A stretch of 64,000 nt of DNA from Branchiostoma lanceolatum (GCF_035083965.1 NC_089726.1:17613501-17677500), one strand, 5' to 3'; counted from the first letter of the stretch, positions 53,501 through 63,468 are shown. Notes: generated by a model from the letters alone, not told the origin. A program made the numbers and translations.

Positions 53501-56012
53501 CAATGATAACATGTCATGAGTCCTTGTTTTATGAAAAAAAAACTCTATTTTGCTACATAGAATCTACAATGCATTTTTGTAGTTTGAATGTGGACATTTC
53601 CATCTTGAGAGAATGGATCAACCAGATGTTTAAATCTAACATCTGGACTGACAGTTGCATCCATTTGGTTTCCATAGCGATAAACATTACAGAGATTATA
53701 GTCTCTCCTGGCAACCCGCAAGATGTGGGGAACTGTTTTGACGACCCAAGCCTTTGGAGTTTGGCGGCATATTTTGACTGTAGATCAAGGCTTTTGGAGT
53801 CATAGCAGTGGATTGGGTTTGACAAGAATTTTGAGTTTCAAGTAATCCTATCATGATAGTAACTTATTTAAATTTTCAACAACCTTAAAGTTTGTATAAA
53901 ACATTGTCCGATAACGTTTAACAACAGTTATAGTATTATTCAAGTAACATGCAGAAAATATATGTTTGCACTCACATAACCCTTCTCTTGTTATTGAACA
54001 TTGCACCACCAAAAGATTTTTTGCATAATCCAATTATGACTGCCAATGACGTCAAAGTAAACATGGCAACCAGTTTAGAAACTAGTACTGTGGTTTGCCA
54101 AAAAAACATACTTTTGAGAAGCAAACAGTGGTAAATCATTGTGATTTCATGTAACTGCAAGATATTAACAATATTTCATTTTATGGCTCCTCAAATGTAG
54201 TAGTACTACTTTTTTTTTTTCTTGAGCCGCCGATATTTAAACAGTTCAAGCCTTATAAAATACAGTGTACCATTCAGAACAGACTAGCACCAGGACTGTG
54301 TACACTGTAATTCAGTAAGCTTCAGTCTGCAGACAGCACGCTCATTCACACGCCATGCATGTACAACACACAAAAGATGCATTGAGAAATGCCATCAAAA
54401 ATAGCGGCTTACAGCATACTGAGGCGTGTCACATGTACACGGAATGCAGGTTTCTACCCGCTTTTGTGGACAGCAACAATAAAGAATGTTTTTCTTCAAT
54501 GGAGTCCATTCTCGTCTGAACAAAATGGAACTAGATGTTATAAAGGTAGCATTGTCGTCAATTGAGATTTTAGTGAGAAGTAACAGCTCCTTGAAATAGT
54601 ATTTTTGTCATATAAATTATGTGAATCATACATATTGTACAGAGTCTGTTCATGTATTTTTTAGTCTGTTAAGTTGCAAGGTGGCGATATTCTTTAAATT
54701 TCCTACAGTCTCAAAATTTTGTTGATATTTCATGAGCAAGCCCTGGCAAGTGAGCTACATCCTAGCTTCTTCACTGTTCAAAGTAAAAAAAAACACATAA
54801 AAAACTAAAAATATTCCAATAAAGAATTACGTGAATACAAATTTGTCAAGACCTTAACCCAATTACTAGTATACTTCTTATGGCTGAGCAGACGGCAAGC
54901 GTTTCAGGGCTTAAGAATTCACCAGACATATTGAAAATACAGCGAATGACCTTTCGCGGTTTAGTATCTCAAAATAGAGCTGAAGTGGCTTTCGACGGTG
55001 TTGTTGTGAACCATATGTGAAATGGCTTTGACGTGACAGCGTATAAAAACGATCATACGTCTTGCTCCATTTGTGTTTCTAACGTGAGTGGATAAAGGAA
55101 TCATGAAAAAACTACTTTTTGCAGATCATTTCATACTTTTATGTGCTATGTAAACCATCGATGAAGAGAAAAAACGCTGAGTTGCTCCCATAGGTATTTC
55201 AAATAGACTTCTAAGGCAGTCACATATCCTTTGTATCATCATGCTGTATAACTTGATCAAATGTTTGCATATTACTGTGTCAGCAGACAGCAAAGTTCAA
55301 AGTCTTTTTCTTTTCTTTCTGAAACCTCTAAGGTGAATCCACTTGTCTTAGATCATTTCTTCCTTTCCCTTTGCATCTTCACCTTTGCTGTGATCAGTAA
55401 ATTTCCTTATGGACTGATAATGTGTGATATGCTTCCTATAGCCTTACTCACAAAATAATATTTCTAGACATCCATAATTTGACTTGTTTTCTTATATGTT
55501 TTCATGTAACATATGTTTTTGGTTCTGTATACTTTGGGTTACGTGTGTTACTTACGTCTCAAGAATTCTTTGTTACAATTTTGTCATAAGTTTATTTTCA
55601 ATGCAGTGTTTAACCTCCTTGCAATTGGTTAACCTCCTTGGTTAAACTGATGATTTCACTGTTTTGTAGTCTGGGCCCCATTGAAAATCAATTTGCCACC
55701 CAGCTGTCTAAAAATTCAATAGATAAAAAACCAAAATAAATTTAAGGTGTTTCACGTGACAAAGACAATAGATTTCACACTCACCAGCCTGATGGATACG
55801 ATGTCTTTCAGCTGAACAGCTGGTTGGATGACACGTGGAGGGTTCTCCGTCAGGTACACGCAGTCGTCCGTCAGGATGACGAAACTGAAGTTCTTGTCCA
55901 CGATACACTTGTGCGTGGCCAGCACCCTGTCGTACTGCCGCGGGTCGAAGCTTCGTCGCAGGAAGGCGTCGAGCTTGGCGTTTCCCCCGGTGGGACTCCC
56001 ATGTGCCGCCAT
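32577..56012 (-). CDS. C12orf56: C12orf56-like protein of unknown function, 11 exons, 644 aa
   Basis: Exons in coding order: 56012-55785, 40226-39498, 39324-39260, 38269-38128, 37176-37073, 36015-35926, 35425-35302, 34895-34821, 34273-34196, 33545-33364, 32694-32577 (TAG). All phases agree; the length is close to human C12orf56 (~620 aa). Exon 1 (MAAHGSPTGGNAKLDAFLRR ... SFVILTDDCVYLTENPPRVI) and the exon 1/2 junction (IRL|INDFPEFLGG) match my memory of the vertebrate protein's N-terminus, which looks PH-like. Residues ~90-320 are Ser/Pro/Lys-rich and probably disordered, ending in an acidic SDGSEDWDSWDEE patch. The rest is predicted helical, HEAT/armadillo-like (QLELLFQQLKRELLG, RNLLEMLVCSPGG, SLIRHYSEVATSVLFEIIL, RLAQKLIRQVTIFVQQKHR). 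ATG 56012 is preferred over the in-frame upstream ATG at 56123 because family similarity starts there. No enzymatic motif was seen. Intron 1 is ~15.6 kb of repeats. Name confidence is lower than structure confidence. Confidence 0.8.
34425..34730 (-). repeat. tRNA-derived SINE (GTGTTGGGTTCTTTTA family) with head intact
   Basis: On the - strand it starts near 34730 with CCGTGGCGCAAGCGGTAACG (A box like that of a tRNA) and a GAGTTCGATCCTAG B box. It then shares its body with 5825-6095 and 6482-6690. It lies in intron 8 of the C12orf56-like gene. Confidence 0.7.
36246..36495. mobile_element. Probable hAT-like MITE (AGGGTTGTGTACCT ends)
   Basis: Starts near 36255 AGGGTTGTGTACCTAAAC; the right end, inverted, reads AGGGCTGCATACCT near 36490. 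These ends resemble the TIRs at 11478 (TAGAGCTGTGTACC) and 14358 (TAGTGCTGCATACC). No clean target duplication was found. Confidence 0.5.
36561..36975. mobile_element. Foldback element family with ~110-bp terminal hairpin, copy 2
   Basis: Uninterrupted, inverted relative of 11211-12030. The hairpin (36857-36970) is bounded by ATACAACACGG and CCGTGTTGTAT; the far end carries GATACGGGTGTTCCG and GGCTTCCATAGAATATTTCG. It lies in intron 5 of the C12orf56-like gene. Confidence 0.65.
37265..37480 (+). repeat. tRNA-derived SINE (CTTGGGAAAGGCAC family), copy 2
   Basis: The + strand head has GCGTGGTTAACGGTTAGAGC (A-box-like) and CCCGGGTTCGATACTC (B box), followed by CTTGGGAAAGACACTTTACA. Related to 4735-5093. 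It lies in intron 4 of the C12orf56-like gene. Confidence 0.75.
38651..38727. other. Two decayed hammerhead ribozymes facing each other (Penelope-element relic)
   Basis: A ~75-bp inverted repeat. The + strand half keeps stem I (GTCA/TGAC) around CTGACAA..GAAACATT; the - strand half reads CTGACAG, then stem II GATAG/CTATC with loop TGGATG, then AAAACATT. Both have lost core positions (CUGANGA, GUC), so neither should cleave. The following CCAGTTGCTTGAGTAAC matches the Penelope-like tail near 9735-9755. Confidence 0.6.
38811..39047. mobile_element. hAT-type MITE, CAGGGCTGTCTC family, copy 2
   Basis: Element 38819-39039 (221 bp) has TIRs CAGGGCTGTCTCCAG and a perfect 8-bp duplication ATGTAAGA (38811-38818, 39040-39047). 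Same family as 718-955. It lies in intron 3 of the C12orf56-like gene. Confidence 0.85.
40227..41518. repeat. Intron 1 segment with a CTGCTGCAGTACC-family repeat
   Basis: 40685-41045 carries GCTAGGGGGTCC, AAGTTCTGCTGCAGTACC and ATCATTGTAATCCATCCAG, shared with 8080-8400, and ends in an (ACAG)n-rich tract. The flanks 40227-40684 and 41046-41518 show nothing recognised. Confidence 0.45.
42090..45075 (+). repeat. Macrosatellite of 111- and 126-bp units, ~25 copies
   Basis: Each unit contains GGTAGAGAAAAGCTGTCGG, AAGCGAGCGTTTTCCCTCGC, TACCTTTCCGATATCCTTCC and a GGTTTACATA end. Start-to-start distances of GGTAGAG are mostly exactly 111 or 126. The long class carries an extra GGGGGGAGACCTCCCCCC-type hairpin, with G-tract length changes giving 128-130. 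Both lengths are multiples of three, so long open frames arise without selection. Confidence 0.9.
46223..46320. mobile_element. Tiny TAGCCTG palindromic MITE, copy 2
   Basis: Element 46232-46311 (80 bp), arms TAGCCTGAATGCCA and TGGCATCCAGGCTA, perfect 9-bp duplication ATAAGATAC on both sides. Nested in the CACTA-like element. Confidence 0.8.
46713..47070. mobile_element. Harbinger-like MITE (AGCCCCCGTCACAA family), copy 1
   Basis: Element 46716-47067 (352 bp) starts AGCCCCCGTCACAA and, inverted, AGCCGGCGTCACAA. It is flanked by TGA on both sides. Nearly identical in content to 59283-59641, including GGCCGACGT and GAGATGGTACCATCTCATGG. It is nested in the CACTA-like element. Confidence 0.8.
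47100..48010 (+). repeat. Subterminal repeat array of the CACTA-like element
   Basis: About three diverged units of ~240-320 bp share AGCACGTTAAGGTC, CACGGAAA, GAGGAAAGGTA, GGACGAAAGGGTACGGAAAG and ACGACGCCTTTACGCC. The dense ACGGAAA/TTTCCGT motifs would suit transposase binding (inference). Confidence 0.7.
48227..48269 (+). ncRNA. Hammerhead ribozyme (minimal stem III), apparently intact
   Basis: Stem I strand TTCA (48227-48230), core CTGATGA (48231-48237), stem II AAGTGTC/GACACTT with loop AGGTG, core GAAACGTC (48258-48265), stem I strand TGAA (48266-48269). Every invariant core base is present and stem II is a perfect 7-bp helix, stronger than in the 9.8-kb copy. Stem III is only AC/GU, the type reported to cleave as a dimer. 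Predicted cleavage is after C48265. No Penelope ORF is adjacent. It lies 96 bp beyond the CACTA-like element, antisense to the host C12orf56-like intron. Confidence 0.8.
48270..49477. other. Intron 1 sequence, nothing recognised
   Basis: AT-rich; the first ~90 bases may be the tail of a Penelope-like terminal repeat after the ribozyme. No exon or repeat ends were seen. Confidence 0.4.
49478..50250 (+). repeat. 15-bp minisatellite (AGTAGACACCTGTAT), ~50 units
   Basis: Tandem 15-bp units alternating TAGTAGACACCTGTA and CAGTAGACACCTGTA. A higher-order block with GCAGAACCTGACAG recurs at about 49700 and 49840. Because the unit is a multiple of three, both strands show long phantom frames. It lies in intron 1 of the C12orf56-like gene. 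Confidence 0.95.
50510..50740 (+). repeat. Direct tandem duplication of ~115 bp
   Basis: Two nearly identical copies (about 50510-50625 and 50626-50740) of GGTTCGGGCTTGTCTCCAAC ... GACCACTTTTTGGTGGTCCC. The segment ACCACCTGGCCAATG..TGACCACTTTTTGGTGGTCCC also occurs at 53275-53312, so the duplicated unit is part of a dispersed repeat. Confidence 0.85.
50754..50955. repeat. MITE-like repeat with TACTGTAAATC/GAATTACAGTA ends, copy 2
   Basis: Relative of 7614-7836 with TTTTAACGGTGGGAA and GTTAACAAATGAAGAATTAC. Short terminal inverted repeat TACTGTAA. Confidence 0.55.
50974..52168. other. Intron 1 sequence, nothing recognised
   Basis: No coding character or repeat termini were seen on either strand in this stretch of the C12orf56-like intron 1. 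Confidence 0.4.
52177..52573. mobile_element. hAT-like MITE (CAGGGCTCGAAAT ends)
   Basis: 397-bp element with perfect TIRs CAGGGCTCGAAAT. Inside each end lie GTGCACC clusters that also face each other. The flanks share ACAAT but not a clean 8-bp duplication. Confidence 0.7.
53240..53430 (+). repeat. Dispersed repeat (GACCACTTTTTGGTGGTCCC)
   Basis: Shares ACCACCTGGCCAATG, GACCACTTTTTGGTGGTCCC, TCCCCATTGACA and AAGAATCC.GTCTATAGT with 50650-51000. Confidence 0.6.
53431..55784. other. Intron 1 proximal sequence, nothing recognised
   Basis: AT-rich sequence next to exon 1 of the C12orf56-like gene; no further exon is required, because the exon 1 and exon 2 phases and protein alignment join directly. 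Confidence 0.4.
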
Positions 56013-57037
56013 GCCACGGTCCGTCACATCACTGCGCGGGAGAAAACGAGCGTGAAACGTACCATAATTGGACGGAAACCTGAATGGCGCGCAACAAAGG
56101 AAGCAACCTTGATCCACCCACAATGCAACTGGGAGATACCTTTATGATTTTGAAAGGTGTAATTTTTCTTTGATGTCGTGAGGTATGAATTATTGACTGA
56201 AGCATGCATGGGCCCACCACCTGTTTCATGTGCCTCTACAGGCCTCCATTCCTTATGTAAATAACTGCACTTAACTAGCAGTCCCGTGTTTGATTGGTTT
56301 TCCATGTAATTAGATTATGTAAAAAGGGGGCAGGCATATTAGACAACATAAACCACCTGTCACAACAGGTACAGGTAGCTTGTAGCTGCTGTTTACGACC
56401 ATACAGATGTCAAACTACTGTAGCTTTGGAATTTCATCGCCAGATGTTAAGTCTCATGTTAGGTCCCTGGCTTGAAAATTTGGCTATTTTTGAACGATGT
56501 TTGTAAGACGAAGAAAGACGACTTGATGAAAAAAAAATAAGACTCCGAAAAAAATAAACAGAAAAGACAATAGGCTATCCCCGCTGTTGTATACATTCCT
56601 GAAATGTGGCTGAAACTTTCGTGACTCTTAACGATCGACAACGAACGAGAGCTACTGTTACCACAAGCTGTGACCGACGAAAACATGTTGTAAAGTGCAG
56701 TAAACGTTACCATGTAAACTTTTATGTTCAGTTCGAGTACCGCCCCCCTCCCCCCACACTACGTACCGTGACTCAAAATCGCTCCGCTCGACTTTGCTCC
56801 ACGACTCAGCACTTTGTAACTTTTTATCGGCGTTGCTGTCCCTTCCGACCGCCTGCTAGGACTGAGGGAGCCCCGGTGGGCGCGCCAGGTCGACTACGAT
56901 CGCCAGTTTGACCCCGCTTCACCCAGCAAGTACTACTGGAAGCTTGTCTGCCGCCATGGTAGTTCCATTACGTCAACATCCCGGCGCCGCTGATTGGCTG
57001 TCGCGTTTCCCGCCAACAATAGGTAACAGGTGTATGG

Positions 57038-57340
57038 GTGGGCGGGGCATCAATGGACAAAGGCACAAAACGGAAGTGTGCTGCAGAACGGTTTTCGTCA
57101 CTTAAGGGCCTTAAGGAGTTGTTACAAGCATTTGAAACATGTGTAGCTCCCGTTCGAACTTTGTTCAGAATTATGCTGTCTATAAAAACAGCTCACAAAC
57201 CAACGGTACCAAAAACATATCCTCCCGAAGAAGGTAAAAGAAGGAAAATATCAAACCTTGCTTTTCTAATTGAAAGGACTTTCCTAGGCCTATACCCAAT
57301 TTTGCAAGATGACGTCATCCATTGTGGTTTCCACGCCTAG
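57038..57340 (+). CDS. Unrecognised 100-codon ORF between divergent genes
   Basis: Frame opens with MGGASMDKGTKRKCAAERFS and continues lysine- and leucine-rich (LKGLKELLQAFETCVAPVRT, PPEEGKRRKISNLAFLIERT) to a stop at 57340. The composition looks more protein-like than most chance frames here. There is an in-frame GTAAAA at 57229 that could be a donor. I do not recognise the product. It could be a first exon, a young ORF, or chance. Confidence 0.2.
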   Translation: MGGASMDKGTKRKCAAERFSSLKGLKELLQAFETCVAPVRTLFRIMLSIKTAHKPTVPKTYPPEEGKRRKISNLAFLIERTFLGLYPILQDDVIHCGFHA

Positions 57341-57349
57341 CAGTCTACT

Positions 57350-58950
57350 ATAAACAAAACAACACTGTCTTGTGTCTGTGGGTGTGGCACGGTTGAGCAG
57401 AAAGAACAACTTTTACTTTCAGTTCTTTTAGGACGTCATCGTGTTCAAAGCTTCATATTTGATAAGCGGCCGCTCAGTGAAACAAAAATGACTTAAAATT
57501 TTGAACGACATCGTTAAGATCTAGACTTGACACCAATCGGGCTACGTTTTGAAATTGTAAATGAATTGAAAATGAAAATAGAGAACTGCATGTAGTTGAA
57601 AGAAGTCAGAAATATTACACACACACAAGCACAAATTCCATTTCCTCCGCTTCACTTTCTTTCGGGCTCCTTTTGAGATCACTCAAGAGGGAAAATAACG
57701 ATTTCTATTCTACTTTACTGTGCGCGCAGAATCTTATCGGTACGGTGAGCGTGTCCCCCGCAATTAATGGCGTCCTCTAGCGAATTACAGGTCAACTGCA
57801 GGAAAGATCGACGTCATCCGTCTTCTTTCATTAGCTGAAGCATGACGCCTGAAGCCTCCTCATACACGGGGACGCCGACTTTACGTCACCGTGTAAGTGG
57901 GGCGATGTTACGGCCCGGTTCTTTTGGGAATGCTGCACGAGGAACTGCCTACAAGACTAAAGGAACACACACGGGACACAGCATTGCCGTACACACACAG
58001 GCCTGAATTTCCATACGTTTTCGTGACTTAATGTAGTTGACGTGTAATTCGCTAGGAGACGACACTATTCTTTTGATGAATTTATGGCAATATCAAGTAT
58101 TGCTAGATACAATATATACACTTCTTGTTTGGGAATTTCAACGACGTATACGTTACCTGACATGTACAACTTCCATGGATGACTGAAAAACCTGAATCGA
58201 TATCCAATCAAGGCTGCTTGCATAGAAAACTAGAATAGAAATCGTTATTTTCATGAAAGTAAGGACGGCTCTATTGGTACTATTACACACACGTTCTAGA
58301 ATACTGCCGTAGAATAACTATGATGACGTTAAAAATATTTGTTTGGTACATTTTGTTTGAAGTCACTAAAGCCTGAGATAAAGATACTGTTGATTCCAGA
58401 ATATTCTGTAAAAGAGCCTCAACCAATGGTCTATCTGACTGTGCTGTGAGTGATAACGTTATCTTGAGAAATATTTGATGTTAGAAGCCAAGATAACTGA
58501 GGGTGAGATATCCAGTGCCTATAGCAACGCTTCATTATGCATTGGTAATAGCATAAACATGTAAAGTTTGGCTCAAAGTTTTAAAAAAGTCCGACGACTT
58601 ACTTTGAGTACACTTATCACATGGGTGAATAGTATAAAAGTATGCTGTAACGAGATTGTGTTTTTTTCCAGTGCTGACGGCCTAGCATGATGGAGATTGC
58701 TGAAAAAGACATCACTGAACAGTTCCGACTGTTTGTTTATGTGCTAACGAAACAATTCAGGTGTTGCAAATGTGCCGGTCGTTTTCACAAAGTAGTAGGC
58801 AGCACGGTAGATAGGTGATGTTCTAGAACGCGTATACCTTGAATGAAAACCTTTTGTATAAACACTTGCTTATGACGAAACAAAGCCTCTTGGAGACAGG
58901 GAATGTTTTGATACAAACCGTAACTCGTTCCAAAGAAAGCTACTCTAAAA
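57350..58950. other. Upstream region of the BTB-kelch gene
   Basis: Contains a partial repeat at 57836-57955 related to the GTGTTGGGTTCTTTTA SINE family. The rest shows no gene. A TATAAAAG at 58633-58640 is the best promoter candidate. Confidence 0.4.
58633..58640 (+). promoter_or_regulatory. Possible TATA box of the BTB-kelch gene
   Basis: TATAAAAG about 320 bases upstream of the ATG at 58963. A pyrimidine-rich AG near 58671 could be an acceptor instead, so the promoter call is weak. Confidence 0.25.
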
Positions 58951-58962
58951 TCACTGTCCACG

Positions 58963-61900
58963 ATGGACGCAGAAGCGGAAAAGTTGGCCCACTGTTGTCA
59001 CGTTGTGAACAACCTTGACGCGTGGAGAAGGTCGGGTGTTCTGTGTGACGTAGTACTGGAGGTTGGCGATCAGACGTTTCCGGCTCATAGCGTTACCTTG
59101 GCGAGTTTTAGTGGGCGCATGAAACAGGTAAAGACGCGAGGACTTGTTTTTTTTCTCTTCTAATAATTTGTCACTCTGTGTGCTTTATTCTGATGTACAT
59201 GACCCTCCTCAAACTTCAAACTTCTTGGCATCAATGAAATTCAAATTGACTGCAATCTATCATACGCTGCAAAACGCCGTTAAGCCCCCGTCACAAATAA
59301 GAAATTCATAATTCAGGTCGGCCGACGTGTTGGCGAGCTTCAAATGTGCATTTTTGGCCGAAGTACGGCCGACGTCCTGTCGATTACGCGGGCTTCGGGC
59401 GATTTTTAGAAGTCAAAGTTGATCCAAATATTGGCCTTTTACCAGGTTAGTCAATTCTGACTTCGTCCATGACCAAGAGATGGTACCATCTCATGGGGGA
59501 TTTTTAGTCTTTAGTGTTCGACGGACGTCACCCGAGATTTTCATTGGAAAATACGGTCGACGCTAGGGCGATTTTGAGATTCGGCGAGCTTCGGGCGATC
59601 TACAAATTCGGCCGACGCTCGCATGAATTGTGACGCCGGCTTTATGACACCATTACATTGTTTATTCAAGTGTTAGAGAAATGTTAATTATGATCGCACG
59701 ATCATAAATATGATCTATATTGTTATCACGTGCCGAGTAAATTCAAGCTTCACGCATTGTGCTTCGTTCCTTTTTGTTTATGTTCTGTCAAAGAATATTG
59801 GTACCAATGAAGTGCAAATCTATCTGGTGATACATTGAGAATTGCTGATACGACAGTTTCCCATTGTTTAAAGTAAAAGAGCTGTGCACATAATCGTAAC
59901 CTAAACTGCAGGTTGTTATTGTATAACCTAGTACAGACTTGAAAGTTGTAAACAGTATGTAGCAGTGCAAACTAGGATTTGACATCATATATGAAGCACT
60001 ATGGCGTTCTGTGTCATTCCAGATGTTTGAAACAGCGGATGAGTACAGAGAGGTGCCTTATCACATCTCGCTAGACGAGGGGAGGATGACCTTCTCGGCA
60101 ATGTCCGCCATTTTGGATTTCATGTACACATCTGAACTGCGCATCACCTTCAACAACGTCATGGAAATCATGGGCGCTTGCGACGAGCTCATCGTTCCCG
60201 CCATTATCGAGAAATGTCGGGACTTCCTGAAGACCTTTGACCTACAAACATGTCTCGAGTGTCTGTGGGTGACGTCACACTATCAATACTGGCTGGGAGG
60301 AGTTAACAAAACCGTTCGACAGTTTGTCCTGGCGAACTTTATGTCTGTGATGAACACCCGTAGCTTTTATACTCAGGATGTGACGCAGCTTGAGAGCATT
60401 TTGGACGACGACGACCTTTCGGTTCCGAGGGAGATCGACGCCTTCCTCGCCATTTTCCGTTGGATCGAAGGCGAGGCTGACATGAGGGTACACTTCGCGC
60501 ACAGGCTGTTGGGTAAAATTCGCTTCTCCTATATAGATCCAGACGAGTTTGCAGAAGCTGTAAAATACGTCAACAGCATACAGTCGTGTCGGAAAGTCGT
60601 TCTCGAAGCGTTTCAGTTCTACTCTACACAAAAGACTGTTTCGTTCACGCCACAACGGAGAAGGGGGAGGATTCGACAGACTACGCGGGAGACGTACCGG
60701 GAAGAAGCGGTGATCACGCCGCAGCCGGTGGCGTTGCCTCGGCCGTCCCGTAGCACTGTCATGGAAAACACTGTTGTGATTGTCGGGGGTCTGTGTGAGA
60801 CGGACGAGGCCCCGGGGGTCGTGGGAGCCCGAGGGCACATGATTCACAAGTTCAACCGCGGCCAGAACCGCTGGGAGCTGCTCACAACTCTACCTGCCAG
60901 TGAATCCAGAGACCACAGTGCTGTAGCCGTGTTGTATGACAATCTATATGTGATAGGTAAGATGTCATCTTGTAACGGTTGCAATGCAGGGTTCGGAACA
61001 GCGCAATGCGCTAGCGTTATGCGTCTATTTTCTTTATTCGAATATTTTTTTCTTTCCCACATTGTAAGTAGCAAGGCAACCAGAGATGACCGGCAGACAC
61101 CCATTTATTTACCCATACGACTTTGCAAGTACATTTACTGTAGGTTAGAAACACTCACGGACACACGAACACACACACATACACAAGCATACACAAGCAC
61201 ACACACACACACGCACACATACATACACACACACAAACTTACATACAGACACAAACATACACACACACACACAGACACACAAACACACACATACACACAC
61301 ACATATGTATAAACACACAAACACACAAATACACACACACACACACAAAGCTGCAGACAGACATGACCAAAAGTTGGGGGTTAAGTTACAGACAAAGCGG
61401 ATAATCCTCTTCAATTGAAATGTTTCACAGGGAAAAGTAAATTATCTTAATTACTTAGCCGCAATGAACTATGATATTTCTAGGTGGTACGAACCCCCAG
61501 AGAGCCAGTAAGGAGTACAGCCCCCTCAGCACGTGCTACCGTTACGACCCGGACACCGACGATTGGGCGGATGTAGCTGCCATGAACAACCGGCGAACCT
61601 ACGCACAGGCCGCGGCACTTCAGGGTGTGGTGTACGTGGTGGGTGGACTGGGAGACCGACAACGGTATGCATCGTTTAAAAAAAACATTCGCTCCGTCAT
61701 TCTTGGTTAGAGTATCCAAAACGTCTTGATAAGACGCATCGGGGTGGCGCCCATCTCCATTTCTGTAGCCCTTGGGCCACACATTTGTGCAAGTCACTAC
61801 CGTGAGCAGGGGGCTGGTCCGCTGGTAGTGGTGTGTGTTTAACTGCCATACTCTTTCCCAAATGCTGAGTGCTAAGCAGAGAAAGCAGTATGTACCATTT

Positions 61901-63193
61901 TTAGAGTCTTTGGTATGACCCGGCCGGGGATAGAACTCACGACCTACCGTGTGTAAGGCGAACACTCTACCCACTAGGTTATTGAATCGGTCATCGGTTA
62001 TTCTTGGTCATGCTTTGAAATTTGCATACGTCAGACAGCTTTGTTGGCATGGCAAATGCTTTCTAAAAATGTACAAGCGCTTTTCAACATTACAGCGTAT
62101 AACATATGCCAAATCAAAACAATCGATGTAAACAGTTATACAGCATAATTGATATTGTTTCAACAAGTGGAGAAAGCAGTTACTTACCATTCTCTCTACT
62201 GTGGGTAAGTCCATTCGTAAGCCATTCTTTAGCCGAGCGAAGGCTAAAGAAAACTTTGAAGATTCACACATCCTGTGATAATCAATATTTGTAAATTTCT
62301 TATAGAATATATAGTAAAACGCAAGTTTTTGGTCTCTCACCAGCGTTCTTGGCACGGTGGAGTACTACAACCCGACCCTGGACGAGTGGACGTACGCAGC
62401 GCCCCTCCTGTACCCGCGTTACGCCGCTGCAGTCGCCGTTCACGCCGAGAGATTATACGTGGCGGGCGGCAGGACAGAACCGGACGTGGTTTCCAACGTC
62501 GTAGAGATGTACGATCCTGGCCCAGACAGGTATGCATGGCAGTAGAGTTGGGGCGGTCGTCTGGATAAGCCGCGAACTTATCAATAAAGAAGAATCTGTG
62601 TTTACGAATATGACGTTACCTTTACTTCGGTTAGGGCATTCTCCAAGCAGATGTAAGGATGCAGCTCAGTCATGGTGTTTTACGCGTAACTTTGCAACAT
62701 CAAGTACGTGAAACATAGGAGCCAGCGAGGACTTGAAAATGTGCACTAGTAGGAAGACGTTTTAAAAGTTGCAAAAACAGTCGTAAAACACTGAGACTGA
62801 GCCAGATCCTTACATCTGCTTGGAGATTAGTGATGCCGTTTTTGGTTTGCAAAATGGCAGTAGATTTTCTTTCAGCAATCACGTTTAGCGCCTTAATCGA
62901 CCCCAATATAAAACGTATGCTGTCAGAAAACATCGCATATCCTGACTGAAATCAACTTTTCCTTCCCTGTGTACAGATGGGAGCAGCTGCCCCCACTGCG
63001 CATGCCCCGCTCCCATGCGGCCATGTCTGTGGTGCAGGGCCGCTTGTATCTGGTAGGTGGCGTTGACGACAAGGGCAGAAGCATATCTGCAATCGACGTT
63101 CTAGGTGACGACAGTGAACTCTGGGAACACGTGGCCGACCTCAGCGTTCCAAGACATGATATGGGAGTTGCCACCCTGGGCAAGTTTACATAA
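58963..63193 (+). CDS. BTB-BACK-kelch protein (KLHL-type), 5 exons seen, 3' end uncertain
   Basis: Kelch-like proteins are usually substrate adaptors for CUL3 ubiquitin ligases. Exons: 58963-59127, 60023-60956, 61484-61664, 62344-62529, 62977-63179 (or to TAA 63191-63193). BTB domain: residues ~20-125 (SGVLCDVVLEVGDQTFPAHS, MSAILDFMYTSELRI), split by intron 1. BACK domain: ~130-235 (TCLECLWVTSHYQYW, FLAIFRWIEGE). Kelch blades from ~270: VIVGGLCETDEA, LYVIGGTNP, VVYVVGGLGD, LYVAGGRTEPD, LYLVGGVDDKG, each followed by Tyr/Trp motifs. The last exon ends PRHDMGVATLG followed by GCAAGT, a classic GC-AG donor; reading through instead gives KFT and a stop and leaves a propeller blade unfinished. A further exon beyond the window is therefore likely. 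Human-type orthology is not clear. Confidence 0.85.
59280..59644. mobile_element. Harbinger-like MITE (AGCCCCCGTCACAA family), copy 2
   Basis: Element 59283-59641 (359 bp) with ends AGCCCCCGTCACAA and AGCCGGCGTCACAA, flanked by TTA on both sides, the standard PIF/Harbinger target. It lies in intron 1 of the kelch gene and is a close relative of 46716-47067. Confidence 0.85.
61145..61350 (+). repeat. Imperfect (CA)n microsatellite
   Basis: About 200 bp of interrupted ACACAC/ATACAC in intron 2 of the kelch gene. Confidence 0.9.
61725..61985 (-). repeat. tRNA-derived SINE, copy 2 (relative of 2995-3245)
   Basis: On the - strand: TAGTGGGTAGAGTGTTCGCC (A box), GTGAGTTCTATCCCC (B box), then TCATACCAAAGACT and GGAGATGGGCGCC. 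It lies in intron 3 of the kelch gene. Confidence 0.75.
62638..62827. repeat. MITE with TCTCCAAGCAGATG ends
   Basis: TIRs of ~20 bp (CTCCAAGCAGATGTAAGGAT) extended by GCTCAGTC/GACTGAGC. The outer CTCCAAGCAGA is shared with the Mutator-like MITE at 509-677. No clean target duplication was seen. It lies in intron 4 of the kelch gene. Confidence 0.65.
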
Positions 63194-63468
63194 TAATGTA
63201 TTCAATCATACATCTTCATACAATTCGACACACTCCAAACTTTTGATCTGAATCCAGGATCCAGAATCCGGTGATCCAGAAATGTAAAAAGTGTAGACCT
63301 CACAGTAATAAATGTACATGTACCACCTTCAAGCCACAATTAGCTGGCGCTACATACCTGCAATACGTAATGACACACTGTAGCTGTAACATCTTCCATC
63401 ATATGCAGTGTAGGTATTTGACAATTCGTGGTACAACACCCCGACCAATCGATCGCTTTGAAACTCAG

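Noticed and set aside
61135..61414. Cys/Val-rich frames
   Set aside because: Translation of the (CA)n tract.
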